Shown here one piece after another: positions 44,152 to 53,511 of a stretch of 64,000 bases of DNA; position 1 is the first letter of the stretch; each line of letters starts with the position of its first letter. This DNA is from Arthrobacter alpinus (GTDB lineage Bacteria; Actinomycetota; Actinomycetes; Actinomycetales; Micrococcaceae). The stretch is taken from contig NZ_FNTV01000001.1 in assembly GCF_900105965.1 (NCBI RefSeq), forward strand, positions 1,364,001-1,428,000, read 5' to 3'. The translations under genes and the position numbers were made by a program. The notes under the pieces are model-generated. The model worked only from the letters and a program-made list of their open reading frames with translations, made no database searches and was not told the origin of the DNA.

Positions 44152-46443
44152 CTACCCGACCAGGGGGACCAGGGCGGGCATCTCTGCCAGCGGGACCGTG
44201 ACGGGTTTCCCGGCCGCGACGGACACCACAGTGTCCCGGACCTTCAGCTGGAGCGGCGTGCCGGCGTCGTACGTGAACGTGATTCCGGCATGGGTGAGGG
44301 AGACGCCCAACAGTCCGCCACGGATCTTCAACGTGAACTCGAGGCTGTCCCAATCGGCAGGCAGGCGGGGGTCGAAGTTGAGCATGACACCTTGGTCTCG
44401 CATGCCGGCAAAACCTGACACGAGCGAGCTCCAGATGCCGCCGGTGGAGGCGATGTGGACGCCGTCGATCGTGTTGTTGTGAGAGTTGTCCAGGTCGATG
44501 AACAAGGCCTCGGTGAAGTGGGCCATGGCCTGCACCGGGTGGCCCACCTCGGCGGCCATGATGCCCTGCACGCATGCCGACAGGGTGGAGTCGCCGGTGG
44601 TGATGGGGTCGTAGAAATCAAAGGCCCGCCGTTTTTCCTCGGCCGTGAAATCCTGCCACTGCAGGAACATTGCCAGAACCGTGTCGGCCTGCTTGAGCAC
44701 CTGGTGGCGGTAGATGACCAGCGGGTGGAAGTGCAGCAGCAGCGGGTACTTGTCCCGCGGGGTGTCCCAGTCCCACGCCTCAAGCGTCATGAAGTCATTG
44801 TCCTGGGAGTAGATGTTGAACTCCCGGGAGAAGGGCAGGTGCATGCGGTCGGCGGCTGCCCGCCACACGGCCCGTTCCTCGTCAGTGACTCCGGGGTGCG
44901 GGCAGGCTGCGGCCGCGCGCAGGTTGAAGCGGGCCATGACGTTGGTGTAGAGGTTGTCGTTGACCACGGCGGTGTACTCGTCCGGGCCTGTCACCCCGTG
45001 AATGTGGAAGGAGCCGTCGGCGCCAAAGAAGCCCAGCGACACCCACATGCGCGCCGTCTCCACGAGCAGGTCCGCCCCCTGGTGGTCGCGGAAGTCGGCG
45101 TCGGCGCTGGCCCACGTGTACCGGTTGGCGGCGAAGGCCACGGCTGCGGCAATGTGGAACTGCGCGGTGCCCGCGGCGTAGTACGCACTGGATTCCAGCC
45201 CGTTGATGGTCCGCCAGGGGAACAACGCGCCGTCAACACTTAGCTCCGCGGCACGTTCCTTGGCCAGCGGCAACAGGTCGTGGCGGAACTGCAGGACGGC
45301 ACGGGCCGCCTCCGGTTTGTTGTAGGTCAAATAGGGCAGGAGGTAAATTTCCTGGTCCCAGAAGTAGTGCCCCTCGTAGCCTGAGCCGGAGACACCCTTG
45401 GCAGGAATGCCCGCCACGTCCGCGCGGGCTGTGGCCGCGGCGAGCTGGAACAGGTTCCACCGCACTGCCTGCTGCAGTTCCGGCATGGCACCCACAACAA
45501 TGTCGCTCGTGGCCCAGTATCGGGCGTAGTGAGCGGTGCTGTCGGCGAAAATCGCCGGCACCGGACGCAGCTCGGCTGCGGCCACGGCACGTACATCCTT
45601 GTCCTGCCCCTGGTCGGCCACCGCGTAGCTCACGGATTTCTCCAGTGTGAGAGTTTCCCCGGCGACTACTGCCACGACGTACCGGACGGTGCTGAGGTCC
45701 TGGTCCACCACTGTCTCCACGGGCAGCTCTTGCGTGGACAGGACGTGGTCGACGGCGACACCCACCCGTTGGTGTGACTCGGCAGTTTGCCAGGACATGC
45801 GCAGCGATCCGCCGGCACCCTCCAAATCCAGCGGCAGCAAAACTCGGCCGGCATGGCGGCCCGAGCGGCGCGGGTCCGAGATGGTGTGGTCCTCCACCGG
45901 CTGGTCCTGCCGGTTTACAATCGTGGAGGTGATCTCGGCGGAGACTGGCCGGTCGCTGCTCAGCGACAGGGACAGCCCAAGGTTGCTGCGCACCTCAAAG
46001 CCCACAGCCCGGCGCTCCGTGGTCTTGACCACGGCACCGGAACGGCACGCCCAGGTGATGTCAGCAGTGTAAATGCCTGTGGCGAAGTCCACTGAGCGCC
46101 GGTAGTCCAGGACTGTGGAACTGTGCAAGGAGAGTTCCTCGCCGTCAATGACCACAGTGAAGTTGTTGGCGTCAGGCACATAGAGGATGCGTTGGCCCGT
46201 GCGTGCAAAACCAAACGCATTCTCGGCATGCTTGATCTCCCACGTTTCGTGGAAGCCGTTGATGAACGTTCCGGGCAGTTCGGTGTCCGCGGGGGAGAAG
46301 TGGGCGCCGCGGATGCCCAGGTGGCCATTGCCGATGCTGAAGTTGGTCTCCAGCGCACCCGCCTGTCCGGGGGCGTGCGTTGTTTCCAGCAGCTTCCACG
46401 GGTCTACGGGAAAGCGGGTTCGATCTGATGAAATAAGTGCCAT
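44152..46443 (-). CDS. GH65 disaccharide phosphorylase
   Basis: A 763-residue glycoside phosphorylase of family 65 that splits an alpha-glucosyl disaccharide with phosphate to beta-glucose 1-phosphate. The general acid is E489 in HGVTGPDEYTAVVN, matching E487 of Lactobacillus maltose phosphorylase; GYEGHYFWDQEIYLLPYL and DLDNSHNNTIDGVHIASTGG are further signatures. The next gene upstream is a beta-phosphoglucomutase-like HAD, the enzyme that uses beta-glucose 1-phosphate. Maltose, trehalose and kojibiose phosphorylases share these motifs and cannot be told apart here. The protein is cytoplasmic and lacks a signal peptide. No transporter is in the operon. Confidence 0.91.
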   Translation of the reverse strand: MALISSDRTRFPVDPWKLLETTHAPGQAGALETNFSIGNGHLGIRGAHFSPADTELPGTFINGFHETWEIKHAENAFGFARTGQRILYVPDANNFTVVIDGEELSLHSSTVLDYRRSVDFATGIYTADITWACRSGAVVKTTERRAVGFEVRSNLGLSLSLSSDRPVSAEITSTIVNRQDQPVEDHTISDPRRSGRHAGRVLLPLDLEGAGGSLRMSWQTAESHQRVGVAVDHVLSTQELPVETVVDQDLSTVRYVVAVVAGETLTLEKSVSYAVADQGQDKDVRAVAAAELRPVPAIFADSTAHYARYWATSDIVVGAMPELQQAVRWNLFQLAAATARADVAGIPAKGVSGSGYEGHYFWDQEIYLLPYLTYNKPEAARAVLQFRHDLLPLAKERAAELSVDGALFPWRTINGLESSAYYAAGTAQFHIAAAVAFAANRYTWASADADFRDHQGADLLVETARMWVSLGFFGADGSFHIHGVTGPDEYTAVVNDNLYTNVMARFNLRAAAACPHPGVTDEERAVWRAAADRMHLPFSREFNIYSQDNDFMTLEAWDWDTPRDKYPLLLHFHPLVIYRHQVLKQADTVLAMFLQWQDFTAEEKRRAFDFYDPITTGDSTLSACVQGIMAAEVGHPVQAMAHFTEALFIDLDNSHNNTIDGVHIASTGGIWSSLVSGFAGMRDQGVMLNFDPRLPADWDSLEFTLKIRGGLLGVSLTHAGITFTYDAGTPLQLKVRDTVVSVAAGKPVTVPLAEMPALVPLVG

Positions 46444-46558
46444 AACGGTTGGCGGTCCTTGTTTCTAGTGGTGGGAGAGTAGTGGATCTGGTGAAGCGGT
46501 GCGGCGGCAACCGCGGCCGGAATGAGCCGCACGTGCGGCCGTGTTCAGCCGTGGGGAG

Positions 46559-47290
46559 TCACAGCAAGTCGGCGAGGTCATCGACCACATAGCTGGCTCC
46601 GGCGTCGAGCAGCGTTTGGGTGCCGGCTCCGCGGTTGACGCCGATGACCGAGTGGAAGTCGCCGGCCGCCCCGGCTTGCACACCTGAGACGGCGTCCTCC
46701 ACAACGATGCAGGTGTTGGTGGGCAGTCCCAGCAGTTCTGCGGCATAGCTGTAGGTTGCGTGGTGGGGCTTCCCCGGCAGGTGTTTGGCGTTGGCCACCA
46801 CCCCGTCCACCACGATGGGGAAATGCTTTTCCAGCCCTGCGGCCTTGAGGACCGCCGGGGCGTTCCTGGAGGAAGAGACGACGGCGAGGATCAGGCCGCG
46901 TGCTTCGGCTTCGGCAATGAACCGGACAGACCCCGGGTAGGGGGCCACGCCGCGGGAGGAGACGATGTCGTTAAACACCTTGTTCTTCCTGTTGCCCAGA
47001 CCGTGGACGGTGTTCAACGACGGGTCATCGCTCAGCCCACCCTCGGGCAGTGTGATGCTGCGTGAGGAAAGAAAGTCGCGGACCCCGTCAAAACGGGGCT
47101 TGCCGTCGATGTGTTCAAAGTAGTCGCCGCCGCGGTAGTGCTCCGTGGAACCGATGTGGGCCAGGTAGCCGTCAAAGAGTTCCTTCCACGCGGTTTCGTG
47201 GACTTCGGCGGTGGGTGTGAGCACCCCGTCCAGGTCAAAAAGGATGGCCTTGGCGCCGAACCAGGGGTCGCTGGGGGAGTTTGCGTTCAC
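46559..47290 (-). CDS. Beta-phosphoglucomutase-like HAD hydrolase
   Basis: A 243-residue HAD-superfamily protein. FDLDGVLTPTAEVHETAWKE carries the nucleophile and acid/base aspartates, VSSSRNAPAVLKAAGL the threonine/serine loop, and CIVVEDAVSGVQAGAAGDF the metal-binding acidic pair. It would convert beta-glucose 1-phosphate, made by the GH65 enzyme, to glucose 6-phosphate. The start is GTG with GAAAGGA upstream. Together with the phosphorylase it forms a short disaccharide pathway. Confidence 0.89.
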   Translation of the reverse strand: MNANSPSDPWFGAKAILFDLDGVLTPTAEVHETAWKELFDGYLAHIGSTEHYRGGDYFEHIDGKPRFDGVRDFLSSRSITLPEGGLSDDPSLNTVHGLGNRKNKVFNDIVSSRGVAPYPGSVRFIAEAEARGLILAVVSSSRNAPAVLKAAGLEKHFPIVVDGVVANAKHLPGKPHHATYSYAAELLGLPTNTCIVVEDAVSGVQAGAAGDFHSVIGVNRGAGTQTLLDAGASYVVDDLADLL

Positions 47291-47388
47291 GGGGTGTCCT
47301 TTCAGACGTGTGGGGTGCCGCGGCCTTGCAGGTGCAGGGCATGATGCGACGGGGAAAGTTCAGGAACTGTCAATCGGGGCGGACTGGA

Positions 47389-48417
47389 CTACCGCTTGCG
47401 CCGGGTGCTTTTGCGGGTGAGCAAGGTGGTGGGCAGCACATGATGTGCCGGTTCAAACTCGGCGTCCGGGTTTTGCAGCCTTTCCTCGAGCAAGTTCGCC
47501 GCAAAGGCGCCTTGGTCGGCAACGGGCTGCTGCACGGTGCTCAGGCCCATGAACCTGCTCATTGGATGTTCGTCCAGGCCAATGATGGAGACGTTCCTTG
47601 GTGCGGAAAGACCATGTTCACGCAGCGCCGTCAGGGCGCCGAAGGCAGTTTCGTCGCAGCCGGCAAAAATGGCGCTCGGAAGACGCCGGTTCTCAATGAG
47701 CTCATTCATGGCCTGCTGCCCGCGTTCAATGCTGGAGCCGGCGTCAACCATCAGATCCGGATCCACCATGAGGTCCCTGTCGGCAAGGGCCAGTTCAAAG
47801 CCGTGCTGCCGTTCGGTGGCAGTGAGTACCGAACGGTTGCCACTTTCGCGGTCGGACAGGATGGCCAGGTCCCAATGGCCCAGGTCCAGCAGGTGTTCGG
47901 TGGCCGTGCGGGCTGCCGCGACATTGTCGATGCCCACGTTGTCCCAGGGGACGTTGTGCATGCCCACACTGACCACAGCCAGGGGTGATGCGGCCAGTGC
48001 GTCGATTTCCGCATCTGACAACTCAATGTTGAGCAGCAGCACACCGTCCACTTTTTGGGCCAATGCGGCCAGATCACCAAAGAGGCGTTGGTGCACGTCC
48101 TTGTTGTTGCGCAGGCTGATGATCATGGTGTCGTGCCCGCTGGCGGCAAAAACCTCCTCGGCCGACTCCGCAGCATGGGCAAAGAACCATGCGGTAGTGG
48201 TGGGGGCGATGATGGCGATGGAGCCGGTGCTGCCGCCGGCAAGGCGGGAGGCGGCGGACGACGCCACGTACCCAAGCTTGGCCGCAGCATCAGCGACCTT
48301 GGCATGGGATGTTTCTGAAACGTTGGGGAGCCCCCGCAGTGCCCGTGAAACAGTGCATATGGACAATCCCGACAGCATGGCGACATCTTGAATTGTCGCA
48401 CGGTGGAGCTTACCCAT
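47389..48417 (-). CDS. LacI-family transcriptional regulator
   Basis: A 342-residue repressor with the helix-turn-helix ATIQDVAMLSGLSICTVSRA and hinge SSAASRLAGGSTG, then a sugar sensor domain. It is the first gene of the operon it presumably controls (regulator, HAD, GH65), and a TAAGCGCTTA operator overlaps the putative promoter about 180 bases upstream. Autoregulation with induction by the disaccharide or a phosphorylated sugar is likely. The C-terminus is basic (RKSTRRKR). Confidence 0.91.
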   Translation of the reverse strand: MGKLHRATIQDVAMLSGLSICTVSRALRGLPNVSETSHAKVADAAAKLGYVASSAASRLAGGSTGSIAIIAPTTTAWFFAHAAESAEEVFAASGHDTMIISLRNNKDVHQRLFGDLAALAQKVDGVLLLNIELSDAEIDALAASPLAVVSVGMHNVPWDNVGIDNVAAARTATEHLLDLGHWDLAILSDRESGNRSVLTATERQHGFELALADRDLMVDPDLMVDAGSSIERGQQAMNELIENRRLPSAIFAGCDETAFGALTALREHGLSAPRNVSIIGLDEHPMSRFMGLSTVQQPVADQGAFAANLLEERLQNPDAEFEPAHHVLPTTLLTRKSTRRKR

Positions 48418-48799
48418 CTAACACGGCCTCAGCCCTTTCCTTAAACAGACGCAGTGGTCAATATGTGGTTCTTGCCAGTGCTCGCAAATGAAGATTTGCC
48501 AGCTCAAGCAGGCGTCAAAACCAGGGTGTTGGCCATGAGGTTCACCTGCAAGGGAAAGAGCAGGGATTATGGGTAATCACGCACTCACGGCAACAAGTGT
48601 AAGCGCTTATAATTGATGTTTGCAACGGCTCCCCGGAGCCGGATTATTCGCTGGCGCAGGAGGTCCCGGAACAAGGTGGGGCAGTCAACACTCCGCGGAG
48701 GGTTTATGCCAGGGGTGTTGTGCCGTCGAAACCTCCCGGGGCAGCAGGGCGCCACACCCAACTGCGCTCGCCAGCCGCCCCGGTCCCTGTTAGTTCGCC
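48418..48799 (-). promoter_or_regulatory. Gap with leader of the LacI-HAD-GH65 operon
   Basis: The 382-base gap holds the promoter below and, on the minus strand, a leader of about 170 bases. In that leader a ten-codon reading frame (48504-48536, minus strand, beginning MANTLVL) has AGGTG upstream; it may be chance. The part 48630-48799 holds no gene I can support. Confidence 0.4.
48596..48625 (-). promoter_or_regulatory. Promoter with LacI operator
   Basis: On the minus strand TTGCAA (48620-48625) and TACACT (48596-48601) are spaced by 18 bases and form a good -35/-10 pair. The palindrome TAAGCGCTTA at 48600-48609, a classic LacI-family operator with central CG, overlaps the spacer and -10. 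Confidence 0.7.
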
Positions 48800-49867
48800 C
48801 TAGTTCGCCCAGAAGGGATAGTCGGTGTAGCCGGCTGCGCCCTCGGTGTAGAAGGTGCTGTGGTCCGGTTCGTTCAACGGAAGGTTCTCGGCCCAGCGCC
48901 GAACCAGGTCCGGGTTGGCCAGGGCGGGACGGCCCACCACCACGGCGTCGGCCCAATCGGCAGTGGCGCGCGCGTCGGCGAGGGTTGTGACGGTTTCAAA
49001 CCCCGTGTTCAGCAGAACTGGGCCGCCAAACCGGGTGCGCAGCGTCTGGACCAGGTGGCCGGAGGGGTCTTTGTGCAGGATGCTCAGTCCGGCGAGTCCG
49101 AGCGGCGCAATGCCGTCCACAAGTGCCGTGTACGTGGCCTCGGTTTCGGCCGGGTCCGTTTCGAGCGCGCCCTGGACGTTGTGCTCGGGGGAGACTCGCA
49201 ACCATGTCTTGTCTGCACCGATGGCCTCCGCCACCGCTTTCACGGTGTCGATGACGAAGCGGGCACGGTTTTCCGGGCTGCCGCCAAAAGCGTCGCTGCG
49301 CTGGTTGGCGCTCGGGGCCAGGAATTCATGGAGCAGGTACCCATTGGCGCCGTGAAGTTCCACGCCGTCAAAGCCGGCGGCGATGGCATTGTGGGAGCCC
49401 TGGACGAATTCGTCGATGACGCCGGCCAGTTCGTCCGCCTCCAGCGCGTGTGGAACGGGGTAGGGCGCCTTGCCTTCGTAGGTGCGGGTGACGCCGTCGA
49501 TCGCGATGGCGCTGGGGGCCACCACCTGGCGCCCACCGTTCGTGTCCGGGTGCGTGACGCGCCCCGAGTGCATGACCTGGGCAATGATGCGGCCGCCGTC
49601 AGCATGCACGGCGTCCGTGACATGCTTCCAGCCAGCGATCTGTGCATCGCTCACCAGACCCGGCTGCCGGACGAACGCCTGCCCTGCGTAGCTGGGGTAG
49701 ACACCCTCACTGGTCAGCAGGCCCATGGAAGCGCGTTGGCGGTAATATTCGACGACGAGGTCCCCGGGCACTCCGTCACGGCCAGAACGCGAGCGCGTTA
49801 GCGGGGCCATGACCAGCCGGTTGGGAAGTTCCAGGTCGCCGAAGGTTACGGGTGAGAACAGTTTCAA
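48800..49867 (-). CDS. Old Yellow Enzyme family NADH:flavin oxidoreductase
   Basis: A 355-residue FMN enzyme that reduces activated carbon-carbon double bonds or nitrate esters. NRLVMAPLTRSRSGRDGVPG, HSGRVTHPDTNGGRQVVAPS, FDGVELHGANGYLLHEFLAP and ADAVVVGRPALANPDLVRRW are the family motifs. The start is taken as the TTG at 49867 (KLFSPVTFGD), since GGAG lies six bases before it; an ATG two codons earlier sits directly on GGAG and is less likely. It is a single gene. The physiological substrate is unknown. Confidence 0.89.
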   Translation of the reverse strand: MKLFSPVTFGDLELPNRLVMAPLTRSRSGRDGVPGDLVVEYYRQRASMGLLTSEGVYPSYAGQAFVRQPGLVSDAQIAGWKHVTDAVHADGGRIIAQVMHSGRVTHPDTNGGRQVVAPSAIAIDGVTRTYEGKAPYPVPHALEADELAGVIDEFVQGSHNAIAAGFDGVELHGANGYLLHEFLAPSANQRSDAFGGSPENRARFVIDTVKAVAEAIGADKTWLRVSPEHNVQGALETDPAETEATYTALVDGIAPLGLAGLSILHKDPSGHLVQTLRTRFGGPVLLNTGFETVTTLADARATADWADAVVVGRPALANPDLVRRWAENLPLNEPDHSTFYTEGAAGYTDYPFWAN

Positions 49868-49925
49868 GGACATCTCCAAAGTTTTGTTGGGCGTACCCTT
49901 GCGGCAACCCCCGGTGCCGGGCACC

Positions 49926-50294
49926 TTATTCCTCAAGGTGGTGTTCTGCCGCCCACAGCACGACTGCGTCGGCTAACTTCGGCGGACTCGTTGTCTCGTT
50001 GCAACACTCCCGATTCTTAGGCCCTCAAGAGCAGGTCACGCATGCGCTCGGCCGAGGTGCTCCAGTCGCGCCTTTTGCGTGGATGTGCGTTGAGTTCCCG
50101 GCGGCGCGTTCGAGGTCTTCGGGGCCGTCGATGCGTGGCACTGACGGGTCAGGGGGTGCCTCATTCCCCGCATGGAGCAAGCTCGCGGCGACTCGGGGCG
50201 GAAGCCTTGCCCCACGCTCATCCAAGGCAGGGTTCATAGCCAACGCCACGGCCTTAAAGGGCGCCCGCGTCCACATGGTGAGCAAGTCTTGCAA
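49926..50294 (-). pseudogene. Possible broken open frame with in-frame TGA
   Basis: On the minus strand a frame open from a TTG at 50294 to a TGA at 50025-50027 (89 residues) continues in phase for 32 more codons to a TAA at 49926-49928. Third-position G+C is high (about three quarters), as in neighbouring genes. The product (DLLTMWTRAPFKAVALAMNP at the start, LADAVVLWAAEHHLEE at the end) is not recognised. It could be a decayed gene or chance; nothing else is seen between 49868 and 50302. Confidence 0.25.
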
Positions 50295-50302
50295 AATGTC
50301 CG

Positions 50303-50308
50303 TAGACT
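50303..50308 (+). promoter_or_regulatory. Putative leaderless -10 box
   Basis: TAGACT six bases before the GTG at 50315, with no ribosome binding site in between. Confidence 0.5.
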
Positions 50309-50314
50309 TGCCGC

Positions 50315-50887
50315 GTGCAAAAACTTCAACCCGTGACCGTATCCATTGCTCGCACCGTCCAGCCCGGCCATCACCGCCAATTTGCTGCGTGGGCTCATGC
50401 CGGCCAGGAGTTGGCCCGGGAATGGCCCGGCTATCTTGGCTCGGGCTGGGTGCGGACCGATCTTGACTCCGATGAATGGCACGTCATGTACCGATTCTCG
50501 ACGGTGGAAACATTGCGCGACTGGGACAATTCCCACGAACGCCAATGGTGGATGGAAAGCGGCGGTGGGCTCATGGAGATCACCCGCGTTGAGCACCGCA
50601 CCGGAATCGAGGGTTGGTTTGATCAACCCGGCGATGTCTCCATCACCGTCCCGGAAACCGTTGTTCCACCGCGGTGGAAGCAAGCCGTGAGCATCTTTTT
50701 GCCCTTCTTCCCCATGAGCTTGCTGGCCAATATTTTCCTCCGGCCAGTTACGGAACAGTGGCCCTTGGTCCTCTCCGTGCTCCTCAACATAGCCATCCTG
50801 ACGCCCATCATGACGTACCTGATGCTGCCCTTGAGTACCCGCATCCTCAAGCCTTGGCTCCAGGCACCACGGAAATTCAAAAGCTAA
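50315..50887 (+). CDS. Membrane protein with antibiotic-biosynthesis-monooxygenase-like domain
   Basis: A 190-residue protein. The first 105 residues look like the dimeric alpha-beta barrel (ABM) fold, with RTVQPGHHRQFAAWAHAGQE and VMYRFSTVETLRDWDNSHER; two hydrophobic segments follow (AVSIFLPFFPMSLLANIFL and WPLVLSVLLNIAILTPIMTY) and a short basic tail. This domain order is known from uncharacterised bacterial proteins. The start is the GTG after a TAGACT box. It is separated from the urease genes by 205 bases and probably unrelated. Confidence 0.75.
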   Translation: MQKLQPVTVSIARTVQPGHHRQFAAWAHAGQELAREWPGYLGSGWVRTDLDSDEWHVMYRFSTVETLRDWDNSHERQWWMESGGGLMEITRVEHRTGIEGWFDQPGDVSITVPETVVPPRWKQAVSIFLPFFPMSLLANIFLRPVTEQWPLVLSVLLNIAILTPIMTYLMLPLSTRILKPWLQAPRKFKS

Positions 50888-50970
50888 AACAATTCTTTCG
50901 CCTGGCGAAGGGTGGGAATCCCGGGGCGATCGCGCCATTTACGTCCCGAAAATGTACGGATTTCGGCCGA

Positions 50971-51000
50971 TTTACTCCAGAGATTCATCTCTGATAACCT
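50971..51000 (+). promoter_or_regulatory. Urease operon promoter with palindrome
   Basis: TTTACT (50971-50976) and TAACCT (50995-51000), 18 bases apart, are the best -35/-10 pair before ureA. The spacer holds the palindrome CAGAGAT-TC-ATCTCTG (50978-50993), perfect over seven-base arms, a likely operator for an unknown regulator. It does not look like the AmtR or GlnR sites known in Actinobacteria. Confidence 0.6.
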
Positions 51001-51092
51001 AGCCATATTCCACGGACCTCCCGGCGCAATCGCTTGCCGGTTGCAGATAACGGGTGGACACTTGAATCCGTTAGTTCTTTGAGGAGGAATAT

Positions 51093-51395
51093 ATGCATTT
51101 GACGCCCCGTGAGCAGGAAAAACTCATGATCGTCGTCGCCGCAGATTTGGCTAGGCGCAGGCAAGCCCGCAGTTTGAAGCTGAACCACCCCGAAGCAGTT
51201 GCCATTCTCAGCTATGAGTTGATCGAGGGCGCACGCGACGGCCGGACAGTGGCGGACCTCATGGGTTGGGGGAGTACCATCCTTTCCCGCTCCGACGTCA
51301 TGGAGGGGGTGGCCGACATGATCAAGGACGTTCAAATCGAGGCGACTTTCCCCGACGGTACCAAGCTCGTCACAGTGCACAATCCCATCCGCTAA
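51093..51395 (+). CDS. ureA: Urease gamma subunit
   Basis: A 100-residue urease gamma subunit, part of the (alpha-beta-gamma)3 enzyme that hydrolyses urea to ammonia and carbamate in the cytoplasm. [20 protein letters not shown] and [20 protein letters not shown] are diagnostic. GAGGAGGAATAT is a strong ribosome binding site. It opens an eight-gene cluster of structural, accessory and metal-transport genes. Confidence 0.97.
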   Translation: MHLTPREQEKLMIVVAADLARRRQARSLKLNHPEAVAILSYELIEGARDGRTVADLMGWGSTILSRSDVMEGVADMIKDVQIEATFPDGTKLVTVHNPIR

Positions 51396-51425
51396 ACATC
51401 CCCGCGCGCCAAAAGGAGTCCTCCC

Positions 51426-51791
51426 ATGAAACCTGGGGAATACGTTTTGCGTGAAGAGCCTGTGCAGTGCAACGCCGGCTCCGAAGCCATCTCACTCAAA
51501 GTCATCAACCGTGGCGACCGGCCCATTCAGGTCGGATCCCATTACCACTTTGCAGAAGTCAACGACGCCATGGATTTCGACCGCGAGGCCGCCCGCGGCC
51601 GTCGCTTGGACATCCCGGCGGGCACCGCCGTGCGCTTTGAGCCCGGCGACGCGAAGACTGTGCACCTTATCAATTACGCCGGCAACCGCCAGGTGTTCGG
51701 CTTCCGCGATCGCGTCAATGGCATGCTCGACGCCGGATCCGCCAACCCGGGTGCCGGACAGGCCTCCGCAGCAGAAAAGGACGGAAAATGA
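51426..51791 (+). CDS. ureB: Urease beta subunit
   Basis: A 121-residue beta subunit, recognised by [20 protein letters not shown] and [21 protein letters not shown] short C-terminal tail rich in alanine and glycine follows the conserved domain. It follows ureA by 30 bases with AAAAGGAG as the binding site and overlaps ureC by four bases. Confidence 0.97.
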   Translation: MKPGEYVLREEPVQCNAGSEAISLKVINRGDRPIQVGSHYHFAEVNDAMDFDREAARGRRLDIPAGTAVRFEPGDAKTVHLINYAGNRQVFGFRDRVNGMLDAGSANPGAGQASAAEKDGK

Positions 51792-53500
51792 GCTTCGAAC
51801 TCAGCCGCAAGCAATATTCCGACCTCTACGGCCCCACTACCGGCGATGCCATCCGCCTGGCAGACACCGAACTCTTCCTCGAAATTGAAAAGGACCACAC
51901 CACCTATGGTGAGGAAGTGGTCTACGGCGGCGGAAAGGTCATCCGCGATGGCATGGGCCAGAACGGCCAGCGCACCCGCGATGAAGACATCCCGGACACC
52001 GTCATCACCAATGTGATCGTCCTGGACTACACCGGCATCTACAAGGCCGACGTGGCCCTGCGCGATGGCCATATCTTCAAGATCGGCAAGGCCGGCAACC
52101 CGGACATTTCCGACGGCGTGAACATCACCATCGGCGTGGCCACTGACATCATTGCCGGCGAAGGCAAGATCATGACCGCCGGCGGCATCGACACCCACGT
52201 TCACTTCGTCAGCCCCGACCAGGTCCCCGTGGCTCTGGCAAGTGGAGTCACCACGCTGATTGGCGGCGGCACCGGCCCGTCCGAGGCCAGCAAGGCCACC
52301 ACCGTCACGCCCGGCCCCTGGCACATTTCCCGCATGCTGCAGGCGGTGGACAACCTGCCAATCAATGTTGGCCTGCTGGGCAAGGGCCACGCCAGCGCCC
52401 GCGAACCGCTCGCCGAGCAGGTCCGTGCCGGCGTCATCGGTCTGAAGGTCCACGAGGATTGGGGCGCCACGCACTCCTCGATCGACATGTCCCTGCAGGT
52501 TGCCGATGAATTTGATGTCCAGGTGGCCATCCACTCCGACACCCTCAATGAGTTCGGCTTTGTGGAGGACACCATTAAGGCCATCGACGGCCGCGTCATC
52601 CACACCTTCCACACCGAAGGTGCCGGTGGAGGCCATGCCCCTGACATCATCAAGATCGCCGCGCTCTCCAACGTTTTGCCGGCGTCCACCAACCCGACGC
52701 TGCCCTTTACCGTCAACACGGTCGATGAACACCTTGACATGCTCATGGTCTGCCACCACCTGAGCCCGGACATCCCGGAGGACGTGGCCTTCGCCGACTC
52801 CCGCATCCGCAAGGAGACCATCGCCGCCGAGGACGTGCTCCACGACATGGGCATCTTCTCCATCACCTCCTCCGATTCCCAGGCCATGGGCCGTGTGGGC
52901 GAGGTGGTGCTGCGCACCTGGCAGGTGGCCGATGCCATGAAGCGCCAGCGCGGCAAGTTCAGCGACGACCCCGAGTTGGGCGACAACGCCCGGCTCAAGC
53001 GCTATGTCGCGAAATACACGATCAACCCGGCCATTGCTCACGGCATCGCGGATTACGTTGGCAGCATTGAGGAAGGCAAATTTGCTGACCTTGTCCTGTG
53101 GGAACCGGCATTCTTTGGTGTGAAACCGGAGATGGTGATCAAGGGCGGGCAGATGGTCATGAGCATTATGGGTGACCCCAACGGCTCCATCCCCACCCCG
53201 CAGCCGCGAACATTCCGCGCCAACTTCGCCACGCTCGGCAAGACGGTACATTCCACCTCCATCACGTTCATGTCCCAGGCAGCCCTCGACGCCGGTGTTC
53301 CCGCCGAGCTTGGCCTGCAGCACGAGGTGCGTGCCTGCCATGGCATCCGCAACCTCACCAAGGCGGACATGAAACTCAACGGCGAAATGCCGGACATCCA
53401 GGTGGACCCCGAAACCTATGAGGTTCGCGTCGACGGTGTGGTCGCCACGGCCGAACCCTCCAGCGTACTGCCCATGGCGCAGCGCTACTTCCTGTTCTAA
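51788..53500 (+). CDS. ureC: Urease alpha (catalytic) subunit
   Basis: A 570-residue amidohydrolase with the two-nickel centre. The metal-bridging carbamylated lysine is K220 in [28 protein letters not shown] gives the first metal histidines, [16 protein letters not shown] another, and [20 protein letters not shown] contains the flap cysteine C322 and catalytic H323. The length and all active-site residues are intact, so an active enzyme is expected once nickel is delivered by UreDEFG. Confidence 0.98.
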   Translation: MSFELSRKQYSDLYGPTTGDAIRLADTELFLEIEKDHTTYGEEVVYGGGKVIRDGMGQNGQRTRDEDIPDTVITNVIVLDYTGIYKADVALRDGHIFKIGKAGNPDISDGVNITIGVATDIIAGEGKIMTAGGIDTHVHFVSPDQVPVALASGVTTLIGGGTGPSEASKATTVTPGPWHISRMLQAVDNLPINVGLLGKGHASAREPLAEQVRAGVIGLKVHEDWGATHSSIDMSLQVADEFDVQVAIHSDTLNEFGFVEDTIKAIDGRVIHTFHTEGAGGGHAPDIIKIAALSNVLPASTNPTLPFTVNTVDEHLDMLMVCHHLSPDIPEDVAFADSRIRKETIAAEDVLHDMGIFSITSSDSQAMGRVGEVVLRTWQVADAMKRQRGKFSDDPELGDNARLKRYVAKYTINPAIAHGIADYVGSIEEGKFADLVLWEPAFFGVKPEMVIKGGQMVMSIMGDPNGSIPTPQPRTFRANFATLGKTVHSTSITFMSQAALDAGVPAELGLQHEVRACHGIRNLTKADMKLNGEMPDIQVDPETYEVRVDGVVATAEPSSVLPMAQRYFLF

Positions 53501-53511
53501 AAGGAGAACCC

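Noticed and set aside
49926..50294. Selenocysteine reading of the in-frame TGA near two cysteine pairs
   Set aside because: No hairpin resembling a SECIS element is seen right after the TGA and no selenocysteine gene is visible in the window; chance or decay is simpler.
51674..53341. A 555-codon open frame antisense to ureC
   Set aside because: It is a mirror of the strongly biased third codon positions of ureC; the product is low complexity and matches nothing, whereas ureC is complete.
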